DNA of 64,000 nucleotides from Diadema setosum (lineage: Eukaryota > Echinodermata > Echinoidea > Diadematoida > Diadematidae): positions 9,915,453 to 9,979,452 of the forward strand of contig NC_092701.1 of NCBI RefSeq assembly GCF_964275005.1, in the 5' to 3' direction. The first letter of the stretch is position 1. Every line of letters starts with the position of its first letter. A program made the position numbers and the translations under genes. Positions 10,677 to 24,616 of this stretch are shown here, in pieces. The notes beneath the pieces were generated by a model. The model was not told where the DNA came from, made no database searches, and worked only from the letters and a program-made list of their open reading frames with translations.

Positions 10677-13600
10677 TTTCGTAAAACAAAAGTACGTCCC
10701 ATCACGACGGATCAAGGATCGCCATCAACGGCTTGGCGCAGTCAGACGGCAGCGGCACTGCGTTGATTTATGGTACATGAACATCACATTGCATGCACGG
10801 AGCCACGGCTACAGTACAGTGCTGGTGTAGCGGTATTCACCACCGCGCCGCTGCACATTATGTTACTTGCGATGTGATGTACGGCACGACGCAGTGAGTA
10901 ACGTAACGTAAACATTGATATTGAGATCGGACTGAATTTGCCGTTTCTATCGAAAAGTACACAAAGAAAAAATCATGGATAAAGAAGATAAAGCAATGCC
11001 CCGCTTGATGAAGGAAGGGGGTAGAACAATGGAATCAAACAATGAAAGTGAAAATTCTGAAAGTAAGAATGGTGGAAAGAAGAGCCAGGGCATATTCTCA
11101 GAATGGCCAATAGAGATGCCTAGTGCCACTGCTAGTAGAGTTCATGCAGAAACAAGAGATGAAAGGGGCAGAACCAGAAGTAGTGAGGCCCAGCATGAAA
11201 AACTAGACGTAACAAGAATGAATAGAGATCCAAATATGGAGAGAATGGATCATGAGGAGTATGAGCATGATGAGAATGAATCCAGTGTATCGTGTGGATC
11301 ATCGGCATCTTCTATGGCTAGGAAGAAAGAAAGACAAAAACAGAGAGAGAGGGAGTTAAAGGCAAAGTTAATAGCACTACAAGAGACAACTGAACTTGAA
11401 AAGAAGCTAAGATCATTGAAAATAGAACAGGAAATCCAACAATTAAGAATGAGTCAGCGTATCAAAGAAGAAGAAGCAGAGCTTGAAAGACAGAAGACAG
11501 CCATAGCGTTGAAAACAGAATTGAAGCTTCTGCGGGATGAAGAACTACAAGAGAATGGTGAAGAAAAACCTTTTCATCATGACCATGAACAGGGGAAGAA
11601 TACTGCACAAGGTGTACAACAAACCCAAGAGTCACGAAGTGTAATTAAGGATCCTCTGTCTCATGCACAAACTGAACAACATCATATCAGAATGGAACAT
11701 TCGCAACCTGATAAAGGTGGACAGAAACCTGTCTCTCATATGAAGAGTATGAGGAATGAAGCTTTGGAACAACAAAGGTCAAATCGAGGTCAAGCAGAGG
11801 AAGTTCCTACGCTACAACAAGAGAGGGTTGAGTTTAAAACTAAAGAAGGAATGCTTCCAATCGTGCTCAGGGAGATGATGAAATTCACAGCCCAAAATAG
11901 CCTGCCAGTGCCAGAGATGGAAACATTCAGTGGAGACCCCCTTGAATACCTGACCTTCACAAGGAACTTCGAGTACGTTGTAGAATCCAAAACAGACGAT
12001 CCTGCGAGGAAGCTAGAATAACTGCTAAAGTATACCAGGGGTGAAGCATACGATCTAATCCGGGAATGTCCACATATCCAGCCAAAAGAGAGAGCCTTTG
12101 AAACAGCAAAACACATGCTACAACAAGACTACGGGCAACGAAGTAGCATTATTAATGCTTATATGGAGAAGGCCAAGGCATGGGAACCCATCAAGACAGG
12201 GGATGGACAGGGATTGAGGAAATATTCCATTTTCCTCAACAATTGTTCCTATGTACGAGATGCTGGAGAGATAAGAGAGATGGATGCCCCTGGTTTCTTG
12301 CGAATCGTTGCCAGCAAACTCCCTATCTACATCCAGCAAAAGTGGATATCAATAGTTGGATTCACAAGAGATGTAACAGAAGTCCAACCCTGGAAGACTT
12401 GGTACATCTTGTTACACAGACGGCGAGGAACCAGAACGACCCGATGGTAGAAGGTCTGGGGTACAAGAAGAACGCTATCTATCAGAGGGACAAACCTGCA
12501 AGAACGAAAAGCACTGCAAAGGTTTTCGGAACCAGGACTGCAAACCAGAGTGGGGATGAAAACAGCACAAAACCACCAACTTGCTCTTTCTGTGGTACAA
12601 ATACACGACATAATATAAACGATTGCAGAAAGTTCAAAGCACTGACAGTCGAAGAAAGATCGGAGCAAGTGAGAAAGAAGGGACTGTGTTTCAGGTGTCT
12701 AAAACCAAGACACATGAAGCGGGAGTGCAAAAGCCAAGTGGTCTGTGAGCTGTGCAAAAGGAAGCACAACACGCTGATGCACGACTCCAGAAGAATCAAA
12801 GACAGAGATGGAGCTGAGACAGATGAAAGGAAAAATAAAAATGATGCTTCAACTTCAACGGAGCTGCATAGTGAAGCTACTAAGGTCTCATCAGGATCCA
12901 CCAATGTCAAAAAAGGGATTGGAGAAAAAACTCAACCAACATCGACATGCATGACAATAATTCCAGTTGTCATAAAACGCAGGGGAAGTGAGAAATGCAT
13001 ATCAACTTACGCATTCATAGATAGTGGATGCGGAACAGTATTCTGTGATACTGAACTGGTAGAGAGACTGCAAGCAAGAACCAGAAAGACTAAATTAGTC
13101 ATCAAGACATTGAACTTGGAGGAAGTAATCGACACAGAAGTCACGGTAGATGAAATGCAGATAGGTGGAATACAAGAGGAATACATCAGCCTTCCACCAA
13201 TGTATGTAAGAGATGGCATACCAGTGACCGTGAAAGATGCTCCAATGCAAAGAGATCTGGAAAAATGGAGACATCTAAAAGACACAGAGCTACCAGAACT
13301 AAGTGGCAAGAACACTCTCCCGAGGGTGTCACTCATGATTGGAGCCAATGTTCCTTCAGCAACAATGCCACTGGAAATCAAAGTTGGTGATGTTGGAGAA
13401 CCTTATGCCATCAGATCAAAGCTGGGATGGCTGATATATGGCTTACACACACAGGTTCAAGCAGACAAGTTCAAAGTGTGTTTCTGTAAGGAGCAGGAGG
13501 TGACCATCATTCCACGACAAGATGACTTGGAACGGAAATTCAGGGAGTTCTGTAACATGGAGTTCACCGAGAGACTCAGTGAAACAAGGGCTGGTCCGTC

Positions 13601-16600
13601 AGTTGATGACAAACATTTCCTAGATATAATGGAGAAGTCCACGACAAAGAAAGGCAATCATTATCAGATGGACTTACCTCTGAGACAGAGAGATGTGACG
13701 ATGCCCAACAACAGGAGCCAAGTTGAAGGGTTCATCGAAAGACTTGGACGAAAGCTGCTAAAGAATGAGGAAATGCATCAACAGTACACCACATTCATGA
13801 ATGATCTGGAAAAACAAGGATATTCAGAAAGAGTACCAGAAACAGAGTTGAACAGAAATGATGGGAAAATTTGGTACATACCGCATCATGGGGTTTACCA
13901 TCCACAGAAACCTGGGAAGATCAGGGTAGTCTTCAATTGTCCTATCACCTACAAAGGGAAATCTCTGAACCAAGAACTCATTCAAGGACCAGATCTTACC
14001 AATGGATTGATAGGTGTTCTCTTCAGATGGAGAAAGGATGAAGTTGCTGTAATGGCTGACATTCAATCCATGTTTTATCAAGTCAGAGTCACGCCAGACC
14101 AATGCGACATGCTCCGCTACCTGTGGTGACCAGATGGGGACATAGACAAGAAACCTGTAGAATACAGGATGTTGGTGCATCTTTTTGGAGCAACGTCATC
14201 CCCCAGTTGCTCTAATTATGCACTGAAGAGAATAGCAAAGGACAACCAAGGATGCGCAAGAGAAGCAGTGCTAGATGCGATAGAGAATGACTTCTATGTT
14301 GACGATTTCCTCAAATCGGTACCAACACAGGAAGAAGGAATCACTCTAGTGAAAGAGATGAAACAAGTCTTGGCAGAAGGAGGTTTCAAGTTAACCAAAT
14401 GGTCAAGCAACAACAGGGAAGTGTTGAATTCCATTCCGAAAGAGGATCATGCTGTCGAGATAAAGGACCTGGACCTGAAGAAGGAAATTCTTCCTACTGA
14501 GCGAGCTCTTGATGTACAATGGGACCCAGAAAAAGATCGGCTTGGCTTCAAACTGAAAGAAAAGTCCAGAAAGGCTACTCGACGAAATATTTTGTCTGTG
14601 ATGAGCTCAGTTTATGATCCGTTCGGAATTGCAGCACCATACGTTCTGAAGGCAAAAATGATTCTTCAAGAATTATGTCAAGCCAAATTAGACTGGGATC
14701 AGTCTATTCCCGAGAAACAGAGAAAGGAATGGGAACATTGGATGGATGAGCTGCATAACCTGGAGCAGGTTAAGATCGACAGGTGCCTCAAACCAAAGAA
14801 TTTCGGGAAGGTGACAAATGCACATTTGCATCATTTTGCAGATTCGAGCAAGAACGGATATGGCGTTGTGACCTACTTAAGACAGATAAATGAAGACGAT
14901 GAAGTTCATGTGGCATACGTAGCAGGAAAGGCGAGAGTTGCACCTCTGAAACCTCATACTATCGTCAAGATGGAACTGACTGCAGCTACACTAGCAGTGA
15001 AACAGGACACTATGATAAGGAGAGAAATGAAAATGGATATGGACCAGTCAGTGTTCTGGACGGACAGCCAAACGGTACTGAAATACATTTCAAATGAAAC
15101 GGCCAGATATCCCGTTTTTGTGACGAACCGGCTGAGTATCATCAGGGATGGATCAGAGGTAATCCAGTGGAAGTACATTCCCACAAAGTTAAATCCGGCT
15201 GACCATGCGTCCAGGGGACTTGATGCCAGTGAGCTGACCAAGAAAAAAGAGTGGCTTGAAGGACCAGAGTTTCTGAAGGAATCTGAAGAAATGTGGCCAT
15301 CTGATGTGAAAGTTACTGTAGATGAGAAAGATGGTGATGAGCCACAGGGAGAAGTGAATGAGATACACATTCACACCACAAGGACAAATGAGGAAAATCC
15401 TGTAAATGCACTCCTGTCACATTATTCTGACTGGAACAAATTGAAAAGAGGAGTTTCCTGGATACTGAAGCTCAAGAAAGGGCTACAAGACAAGATGAAG
15501 GGAAAAGTTGGCAATTCAGAAGAGGAAAGATTCAATTTGACGTGCAAAGACATTGAAGAGGCTGAACTGGCAATAATTCAACATGTACAGCTTGAATCAT
15601 ACCCAGATGAGATGAAACGTCTTGCTCATGGGAAGGGATTGCCAAAGAATTCTACTATCAGCAGCCTGGATCCAATGCTAAGTGATGGGCTACTCAAAGT
15701 CGGTGGAAGGTTGCAACATGCTCAGATGCCAAGCAGTGCAAAACATCAGTACATTCTACCAAGAAAGCACCATGTAACCACTCTTGTGATGCAACATGTA
15801 CATAGGAGAGTTGGTCATCAGGGACAAAACCACATGGTAGCAGAAATAAGACAGAAGTACTGGATAGTAGGAGTCGGAGTATTAGCCCGAAACATAGCAA
15901 AAAGGTGTATCATCTGCAGAAAGGCCCAAGGAAAAGCTGGTTATCAGAAGATGGCTGAGCTTCCAAGGAGTAGAGTCCAGGGTGACGAGCCGGTATTCAC
16001 CAAAGTTGGCATGGACTATTTCGGTCCTTTTGAGATAAAGTGTGGAAGAAGCATGCGGAAAAGGTACGGTGTAATCTTCACATGCATGACCAGTAGAGCG
16101 GTGCATATTGAAGTTGCATCAAGCCTAGACACCAGCTCTTGTATTGATGCAATTCGTCGTTTCGTCAGCCGAAGAGGACCTGTGAAGGAGATGTTCTCAG
16201 ATAATGGGACAAATCTGGTAGGAGCTGACAAGGAATTGAGTGAAGCATTAAAGGGCCTGAATCAAGAACAAATGATGAATTTCCATGCAAGCCATGGCAT
16301 GAAGTGGCACTTCAACCCCCCAGCTGCTTCCCATCAAGGAGGTGTATGGGAACGTCAAATAAGAACAGTCAGAAAGATACTAAAGGCAATTCTGGCAGAA
16401 CAATATCTAAAGACGTCACAGAACGAGGAACAGCTCAATACACTCCTATGTGAAGTGGAGGCCATTATCAACAGTAGGCCTCTCACGAGATGTTCTGACA
16501 ACCCCAATGATCTGGATGTAATCTCACCAAACAGCCTACTGACGATGAAGACTTCAATGATGCTGCCCCCCGGGACCTTTGATGTCAAGGATGTCTACGC

Positions 16601-16904
16601 GAAGAGGCGCTGGAAGCAGATGCAATACCTGGCCGACCTGTTCTGGAGGAGGTGGATAAAGGAGTATCTACCTTCGCTACAACAAGGGCAGAAATGGTTA
16701 CAACCCGGTCGTAACCTCCAAGTTGGTGACATCGTACTCATCGCAGATGAAACAGCACCTAGATGTTCTTGGTCCATGGCGCGTGTCCAAGAGGTTATGC
16801 CAGACAAGAAGGGATCCGTCCGCAGAGCGAAGGTGAAAACCGCGACGTCAGTGCTGACTAGGCCGGTGACCAAATTGTGTCTTCTTTTGGAGCAGGAAGC
16901 GTGA

Positions 16905-19303
16905 ATGAAGACACCCGCGATTGATATGCTGGAAATGTGAATAAACAATCTGGTGTTTTCAAAAAGAGCTATTTGTAATGTTAAGGTGCACATTTGCAAT
17001 AAATGTGCGATGTGCATTTTGATAGCAGAGCTAATGTGAATATGGTGATATGCGTTTGGATCAGCACTCAGGAAAGCGTGTGTTCGCGATACAAATTAAC
17101 CACAGATCAAGCGATATTTGACGCGTTTTAGGATTCGTACGTGTATATTCATGAAAGCGATAAAAGAGTAATATTGAGCTACATACTGTTGTGTGAAATC
17201 GTGCATTATGGAGCCAGGATAATGGAAGACTCGAAGTGCTCGGATACACCATTAGCAGAGCGTCCAGGAATGCCAGCAATTCACGAGGTAGATTGCCACC
17301 CGCAATTATCTTACAGCGAGTTGTAAGGTACGCGATTAACGATTTCAAAATGAAAGCCAAGGACAGAAGCACCAGAATTATTTGAAGAGTGAGAAGATTA
17401 CTACAGTAGACTCAAATGAACTTGAAAAGACATGTGGACTCAAAAACTGTTTTCAAGTTCAATTTTGTTTAATGTTATTCACAACATGAAAGTGTAGCAG
17501 GTATTTGATTATGTTTTGCTTGTGAAACATGAGACAATGTGTAGTGAGAATCGTATGATGCATACAAGTTTTTGATGTTCATGATTTTTATTTAGATTAA
17601 GGTTGATAGAATTTCATATGTAAAGGGATTCCGAAAAAAGGGGTTTTTGATTTGAATAATTTACTGAATTACATGTTTTGTGGTAAAAAAAGGGACGAAG
17701 TTATACACTGCACAGTCTATTTCAAAAAAAAAAAAGGGGTGAAAGAAAATGTGTATAACTTGTTTTTGTTGTAAGTTTTTTGAGAATAAGTAGAATGTTT
17801 TTATTGTAAACAGATTGAATATGTAATAAGGTGGTTATGTTATTAAACATATTGATATGTGCAGTATACAGACACACGTTGTATCATGCAGTACACTAAC
17901 AATACTGAAGATTAGTTGTTACCATATTCGCCAGTATATTTGTTGTTTGTATTTTTGCAGACCATGACAAATGCATGGATTTTACACTCAAGTTGGTTGA
18001 CATTTATGTTTGCACTTGAAATTTATGTTAAGTGTTTAAAACATGATATTAATGCAAAAAGGTTTCATACCAAGGAGGGTGATTGATTGATTATGAATTC
18101 AGTAATGATACACTGTATGTGTATGTAACATTTGTTTGGGTAGTTAAGTACAAGAATTGTAGAGATTTATATTTATAAGTGTTATGATAAACAGGCGTTA
18201 TGATAAAAAGGAGGCTACAGTAAACCAGTTTGATTTGGACAAACAGGTTAGTAGAAATAGAACCAAAGAAAGGATTCTGAGTTTGAAACAAAACTGTAAA
18301 TTATTTCTCTGTAAATATAAGTGTGTTAAGGCATATGATTAAAATGCCAAATTTGTTTTGTGTGTAATACAGCAGTCTGGAGGAAGGTAGATCTGTTGTA
18401 TTTTTTACAGCCGGATGATTTAATAGTCATATTTTATGTTTAGGATTTGTATTTTTGTGTAACTATACTGCTTCAACTTCTCAGTGCAGTACCACATGCT
18501 TTCTAGAAGTTAAACAAAGCACAAATTTGTACAGGAGGATGAGTATGTTCAAGGGCATCAATGTTTTGAGGAATTTTCAGTTACTGACCCATTCATTTTC
18601 TTGTTTTTTAAGCTCATTTTCCCTCTGTTTTGTTTTGTTAAATGAGTCAATATGGAGCCAAAGCCATAGGAGTTAATTAGATTCATCATAAGTTTTATTA
18701 TGTATGTTAAGTGCACAAGTGGTGCATCAATGAGTTTAATGTTTAATATTGGAACTTAGAAAGATGTTTTCATACATGTATCTCATCCATTTTTTTCTTG
18801 AAAGTTTATAGAGATATGTGTAAACGATATACATGTATGTACTTGCTGAGGTTTATTGGGTATTGGTAATTGATTTAGTACAGAAGCCAGAAGGTACATA
18901 AAAATATTTGTTTAGCATTTCAGAAAACAGTGATGACAATTAATAAAGTTACATGTAAGTTATAAGTAAGATGAGTGTTTATTATGTATAGGATGGGTAT
19001 CCACAGTGTTAATGAAAGTTTTTGAGTTGTAACCACAGGATGCAAATTTGTTGAGTACAGTTGATTGTATATTGTATATTACCCCAGATGACAGCAAAGG
19101 TTTGACAATCAAAACACAAGCACCATTGCTTCAGAGTTCTGATGCATTTAATAATGTCATATAGAGTTATAAAATGTATATATATGTATAGTTCATAAGT
19201 TGCTGGTTAAAAGGTTGTTTATTATGTTGATGAATTAATATAAAGTGGTCGTAATGGTAAATGATATAAGTTTTATCGTTGCATCCTTTTAAAGGCTGCA
19301 ACT
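16905..19303 (+). other. Long non-coding 3' region inside the BEL/Pao element
   Basis: About 2.4 kb lie between the end of the polyprotein region and the polypurine tract, without any frame resembling an envelope or other known protein. The sequence is AT-rich and T/G-biased on the plus strand. It may be an expanded 3' UTR or captured DNA. Confidence 0.7.
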
Positions 19304-19314
19304 GGGGGGAGGAA
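19304..19314 (+). promoter_or_regulatory. Polypurine tract of the BEL/Pao element
   Basis: GGGGGGAGGAA lies immediately before the 3' LTR, where plus-strand DNA synthesis is primed in LTR retrotransposons. Confidence 0.85.
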
Positions 19315-19582
19315 TGTAGAGATAAGATAAGAAAAAGAATGCTCATTGAAGGACACCATAGATATAGAGAACCAAGATTACGTGAATACACAGGTTGTAC
19401 GGTACTTCGGTCACGGAAACATGGCAGTACGGAGAGGGTCCAGCCCCAGGATAGTGAAACTTTTGTTTTACCTACAATGCTACCAATGACATTAGTGATT
19501 TGTACCTTGCATTGTTGAGTGTTAATAAACGAAAGTATCCAGCCAGCCCGAAGTCTGCAATGAATTATAATGTGCCTCCACA
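19315..19582 (+). repeat. 3' LTR of the BEL/Pao element
   Basis: 268 bp, same ends as the 5' copy, followed directly by the target duplication GTACG. The two differences from the 5' LTR indicate a recent insertion relative to the surrounding decayed elements. Confidence 0.95.
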
Positions 19583-20915
19583 GTACGTTTAACAATGTTA
19601 AAAATAATTGTACGAAACCCTTTTGTTGTATGAACCATCGGATCGTCCCCATGCACACAAACACAAATGTTATGTATCAATTTGTGCGAGCTATTATTAT
19701 ATTGGCAATGCATGCCATGGCCCTTGGCGCGTGTGACCGGTGTTTTTTTTTTTTTTTTTTTTTTCCACTGGCGGCCCGAGTACGTGCGATTCGTGGATGA
19801 CATTGAGGTTGATAACGAGAGGGTGGTGAAATTTGAATGTAATGGGTAAGAGGGTATGAGAGAGAATGGAAAGTGCTGAGCTATGAAGTAAAATGGTAAA
19901 GTAAAAAGTTTGTCAGATAGTATTACAAAAGAAACTCATTCTTTTTTGTTTGTTTATTTTATCATTATTTACTTATCTCTCTTCTAACTTAAAGGTAGTG
20001 GATCTCTTGGCAGCCCAAATTCGAAAATGCCTAGAGACAGCTAGTAACCAAATATGCTACTATAATTTAATAAATAAGAAATAACCATTCCAGTATGTAT
20101 CTTAGTGTGCACAGTAAGACAGATCAAATCAAATAGGAAAACATCTGAGCACTAAGCCTGAGGTCTGAATTTGCACTCAACTTCTTCCAATGGCTAACGG
20201 ATGTTTAATTTTTGAATTTCACTGACCTCCAAATTTCACAAAGAAAACCTTCTTAGCATGATGGTTAATATGACATTTGACTGATATTGGAGATGTTTGT
20301 GAATCGGATCTACTACCTTTAATATCATTAAATCTAAAATGTTTATTTGAAAGTTCGGAAATGCTGGACATATCCTACCACAAGGAGGCAAAATATAAAT
20401 GGTTCACATTTACAATTCATTTTGTTTTAAAAATTTTCTTATTTATTTTCGTTTTTGACAAACTCGCATACGAGGCTTCAGGCCTGCTAACGCGGGTATA
20501 CAATAGAAAAAATAAAAGTTAAAACAACACCAGGAAAATCACTATTCTCAATTTTGCGGCGCGCTACGCGCGCAGAGTCTCGAACACAATTAAACTTTGC
20601 AACTTCCTGGCAAAATTAGTTTTTACTATTTCCTAGATGAAATACCGTAACGCGATTGCATGCAACAGACAAAAATACAAATTTCCTCGAGACTTTAAAA
20701 CGTCATTAAAACAGTCAAAATTCACAATTTGCGGCGCGCTTCGCGCGCAAATTCTTATACAACTTTTGTAGTTCGGTCGTCCAAAGAATACACATATATA
20801 TATATATATAATTGTGTGTGTGTGTGTGTGTGTCATCATCGGTATTGGTACCGAAGGTCCGTTTTTTTAGTGACCGCACCCCCCCTTGAAAAATCCTGGC
20901 TACGGGCCTGCTGAC

Positions 20916-23900
20916 CAACACGTCTGCATCAAATGTGATAAGGATTTTGAAATAACTGTTCCCAGTGGTAAACAATACCATTAACTTTCAGATAAAAGTA
21001 ATGATTAGTATATTGGCTGCAAACTAAAAATAATTGGTATGAAATTGATAGAAAAAATATGTGTCATTTTGTCCGGTCTGCACAAAACGATACATGCTAA
21101 ATATGTGAAATCATCTGGTATTCTATTCTTGATTTTAAATGATCACGTATCAAACGCTTCCTTTAAACCCTCGCCACAGACCACTTACCTCGACGCCCTC
21201 GGCTCAACGGCGCGCAGCGACGCCTTTTGTTTGCTCGCAATGTGACTGTCATGAATGTACATTCTGGTAGATATAAGATGCATTACATTCTGGTAGATAT
21301 AAGATACATTATATGACCTGCTTAAATGTGTGCATGTAAACAGGTTGACCAGAGAAGTTTCTACATGTATTTGTTACAGCTACATGCAGTGCATGCATGT
21401 GGAAGGAAAGAGCTCTACTCAATTTCGAATGTTCTAGGAAGTGCCTATACATATCATTTGGCTAAGGGATGCAAAACACACACTGTACAGTACATTGTAC
21501 ATAATTTACTTCAATCCCAGTAAGTGTGATTGGTAGATATTTCTAGGTATGATGATATGCACATGACAAGACAGGAATTCAGGGCATCTGGAAGGCTCTG
21601 GAGGTCACAAGTATGTAGCCCCAGGTTGGAGAGAATTACAGAACCTTGAAGAAAGGTTGAAAGGACCTTTGTATTAAAGCCAGAAATTTTGAAGTAGGCA
21701 GAGCATCCAACACCTCTGCTCTGAAAGTTACGTCAATTCTGGCTCTGAAGCGACTCTGAAGCGACTTGTTATAGTCAGTCTTGTTTTACCTGATGACCTG
21801 CTATTTTTTGTTGATGAGGTCTGCGAGACATGTATAACCTGCGGAGAACTGATTCGCCTGCATTGGTGACCGACTTCATTTTCATGTCTCTGGACATTGC
21901 TATATCAAAGTGGTGGCGGGCTGGATTCCTAGCTGGATATCATTTGCTGGATTATCATTCACACACATTAATACTCGATGTGGTCGTCGCAACGTCGGAA
22001 TTCTACACGTATCGCTGTTAATTGATACTTTGGATTACAGTAACATGTGCCCTTGATTTACGTTGGAGGAATCATTCATTGTTACATCGAGGATCATCCG
22101 TCTGTGCATCCAACATCGATATATTTTGTGTTATGTTTTATTGAAAAAAAAAAGAATAAAGACAAATGGATTGAATTGAATTGGACATCATTTTGGACCT
22201 TTGCAGGGAATTACATGGAACTTGTGACTTTTATATTCGACGGTAATACTGTCATTGTACTGATATATAAGTAATTGTGTATTAATTGTACTGACTGACA
22301 AGTCTGTACACGAGATATCATTGTTAATAAACCGCCTGAACAATAGTTGACTGGTTCTTTGTCAGGGCCGGCGGAGCGTTTTCAAAAGTGGGGGGGGGGG
22401 GGGGGGGGGGGTGGGGCACGTTTGCTAGGTTTCTTGTCCGATGACCTCCAAATGCGGTGAGTTTCATAAGAAAATTATTTCAAACAAAATATTTTTTATT
22501 CATCTTAACCGCTTCTGGTTATCACTGCAACCAGCATACAAAAGCAAATTGTCAATATCTTTAAAGTGCTTTCCCAATGATGTATGGTTGGGAAAAGTCA
22601 TTAGCATGGCTCGATATAATTTCTTCACGTGAGATAAGAAACATGATTTATGAATGATAGGTTTTGTGCATTAATTGTTTTACATTTTTGAAGTGATTTT
22701 TTTGTCTACTTAATACTATTAATGGTAGCTTCTCCATAAAAGTTGCGATAACACCTGCTAATCTTCTTCAGAGCAATGTAGTCATATTCCATAATAAAGG
22801 TTGTTTTTAAGGAAATATTCATTTATTGTTAAGACGGTTGTAGCGCCCTCTTGATTTTTGTCTTTATTTCTAATGTGGTAAGCACTGTTTTCATGTAAGC
22901 TTTTGGACCTTTAAATGCAATAAATTTATCAAAACAAGGCTTAGAATATTAAATCATGTTCCTTTGTCTTTGTAGATTTGAAACAACAGCACAATTTGAT
23001 TCTTTTTTCCCACATGTCCAATTCATAATTTAGAACAAATCAATTGAATATTGTTTAAAAAAAAAAAAATCTTTGTTTTCGGGGTATTTTTACTGAATGC
23101 ACCCCATCCTGTATTATTAGGGAAGTTTTGATGGTATCATTTGGTAGAGCATCATATACTGTACATATGTGCCAAATTTCAGAGGAATTGGTTGAAAAAG
23201 CTGGAAATTATCAAGGGGCAAACTGTGCGTGTCTTTGGTCACGAAGCGTCAAAAATATTTGGCATTGTTCGGGTTAATGGCTGAAATCTATGACTAAGCT
23301 ACTATTCTGGAATTTCTATCATAGCAAAAAATAATCCTTAGATATATGCCATTTCAAAATGCACAACTACAACTTGCAACCTCAGGTGATACCAATAATC
23401 TATTTTTCGGGTCTTGGCCCATGGACTATATTATGCAATAACACACGCGCGCGCGCGCACACACACACACACACACGCACGAACGGACACTCAATTATTA
23501 TGTGCGCTCCCACACACTGTACACATTTCCTTGAAACCTCATCTGACTTTTTACATGGTTTGTTTGCATGGATGTAGCCATGTGAGTTATGTGCTGGTAT
23601 TTCAATGACTATGGCAAGAATTATATTCCCCCCCCCCCCCCATGTGCTTCGAGGGCGGGCGACAATTTGTGCCGTCAGCCCTCATCACAAATTGTTGCCA
23701 GACGACAATTTGTGACGGGGCGACAATTTAAGCCGCCAATTGTTGATGTATGTGTAGTAGAGTAATTTTAATATGTACGTATTCATTCTGTCACAAATAG
23801 ATTCGTGCTGACAGCGTTGCAACCATAAATCATGCTTTATAAGTTTGTATCGATTGAGTCTGTTTTTATTAATTCTCTTATGCTATTTGCCCACAGATGT

Positions 23901-24600
23901 AAATTTATATATATTTTTTTCCCTGAACGACAAACTGGAAAAGAGTGGGCACTTTAAATTTCAAGATAACACGGAATCAAGGAATAACGAAGAGTTTGAA
24001 AGAGTTCAGGTTAAGGTGTGAGATATTTCTCGAAATCTTTTAATATATTAGCTACACCACGTGATAAAGAAAATGCAATGTGAATTACTATCGTAAAGAA
24101 ATATGGATCATACCTGACTTTACATAAAGCATATCCAGTTTTTGGACTGCCCTTAAGTTGGGTGACGTTCGTTATTCCGCAGGTTCGTTAATCGGAATAT
24201 AAAATTAAGTTGATTATTCCAAAATCTTGTGCATTTTTCAAAACTTGACGCCAAGATGTTCACAGAGTTCGTTAGCACAGTGAGGACTTTGTATAGTTTA
24301 ACATTTTGACTCAATTGAAAGTTTTGAAAATGCTGCATTCTTAAACCAATTTTATTTCAAGAGGAAAAGATACGAATATAAGGTTGATTAAATAAAACAG
24401 TAAGATTTATGATGTTTGTTCAACAGCTGCACTGAAGATGAATTAGATTCGAAATTAAATGCCTGATCGATTAATCGAATATTTGCCTTGGTGTTTATTG
24501 GAGGAAAGTGCGCTGCATTCACTTTCTTTTTTTTTAATTTGATTTCAGTACACCTGTCTTGACACATCTGCCTTTCTCATAGCTACACCCCTTTTTGCCA
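20916..24600. other. Anonymous DNA with small repeats
   Basis: No gene is recognisable. Contents seen: a 28-bp tandem duplication (CATTCTGGTAGATATAAGAT) at 21,258-21,311; a probable retroposon tail near 22,125-22,190 (TTTTGTGTTATGTTTTATTG, A run, then GATTGAATTGAATTGG); a G run of about 25 at 22,388-22,412 preceded by CAGGGCCGGCGGAGC; a CG/CA microsatellite at 23,444-23,478; and a C run at 23,628-23,641 followed by an inverted CGACAATTTGTG/CACAAATTGT cluster to about 23,735. Confidence 0.5.
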
Positions 24601-24616
24601 CGTATTCCGAAAGAGA

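Larger units (their letters stand above)
10409..19582 (+). mobile_element. BEL/Pao LTR retrotransposon, young, coding region broken
   Basis: Fossil element of 9.17 kb bounded by two 268-bp LTRs and a 5-bp target duplication GTACG (10,404-10,408 and 19,583-19,587). The parts run in BEL/Pao order. A Gag region from about 10,975 has a long charged coiled coil and the DUF1759-like FSGDPLEYLTFTRNF. CCHC-type zinc knuckles lie near 12.58-12.78 kb. An aspartic protease with FIDSGCG lies near 13.0 kb, followed by RT (13.6-14.5 kb), a Pao-type RNase H region with YDPFGIAAPYVLKAK (14.6-15.2 kb), and an integrase with an HHCC finger and catalytic core (15.75-16.5 kb). A DUF5641-like C-terminus extends to about 16.9 kb. 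No envelope gene is seen. The coding region has about three breaks, so this copy looks inactive although very young (LTRs differ at 2 of 268 positions). Confidence 0.93.
10238..20910. mobile_element. hAT-like non-autonomous element, split by a BEL/Pao insertion
   Basis: The left end at 10,238 reads CAGGCCCGTAGCCAGG followed by a long G run. The right end, finishing at 20,910, reads CCTGGCTACGGGCCTG, its exact reverse complement, preceded by a C run. The subterminal AAGGTCC motif also recurs inverted. CTGAC flanks both ends (10,233-10,237 and 20,911-20,915) and may be the rest of a longer target duplication. Without the retroelement (10,409-19,582) and its duplicated site the element is about 1.5 kb and non-coding. 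Its right part contains two GCGGCGCGCT(A/T)CGCGCGCA motifs (about 20,556 and 20,731) and a TA/TG microsatellite (20,791-20,833). The CAG...CTG ends fit hAT-type MITEs. Confidence 0.7.

Noticed and set aside
14954-15370. 138-codon minus-strand frame
   Set aside because: Shadow of the BEL/Pao coding region on the other strand.
21830-22370. LTR-like or primer-site-like sequence (CATTGGTGACCGAC, AATAAACCGCC)
   Set aside because: No matching second LTR, polypurine tract or coding part was found nearby; a solo LTR cannot be shown.
22366-22412. CAGGGCCGGCGGAGC plus G run as a hAT end
   Set aside because: No inverted partner was found within the window.
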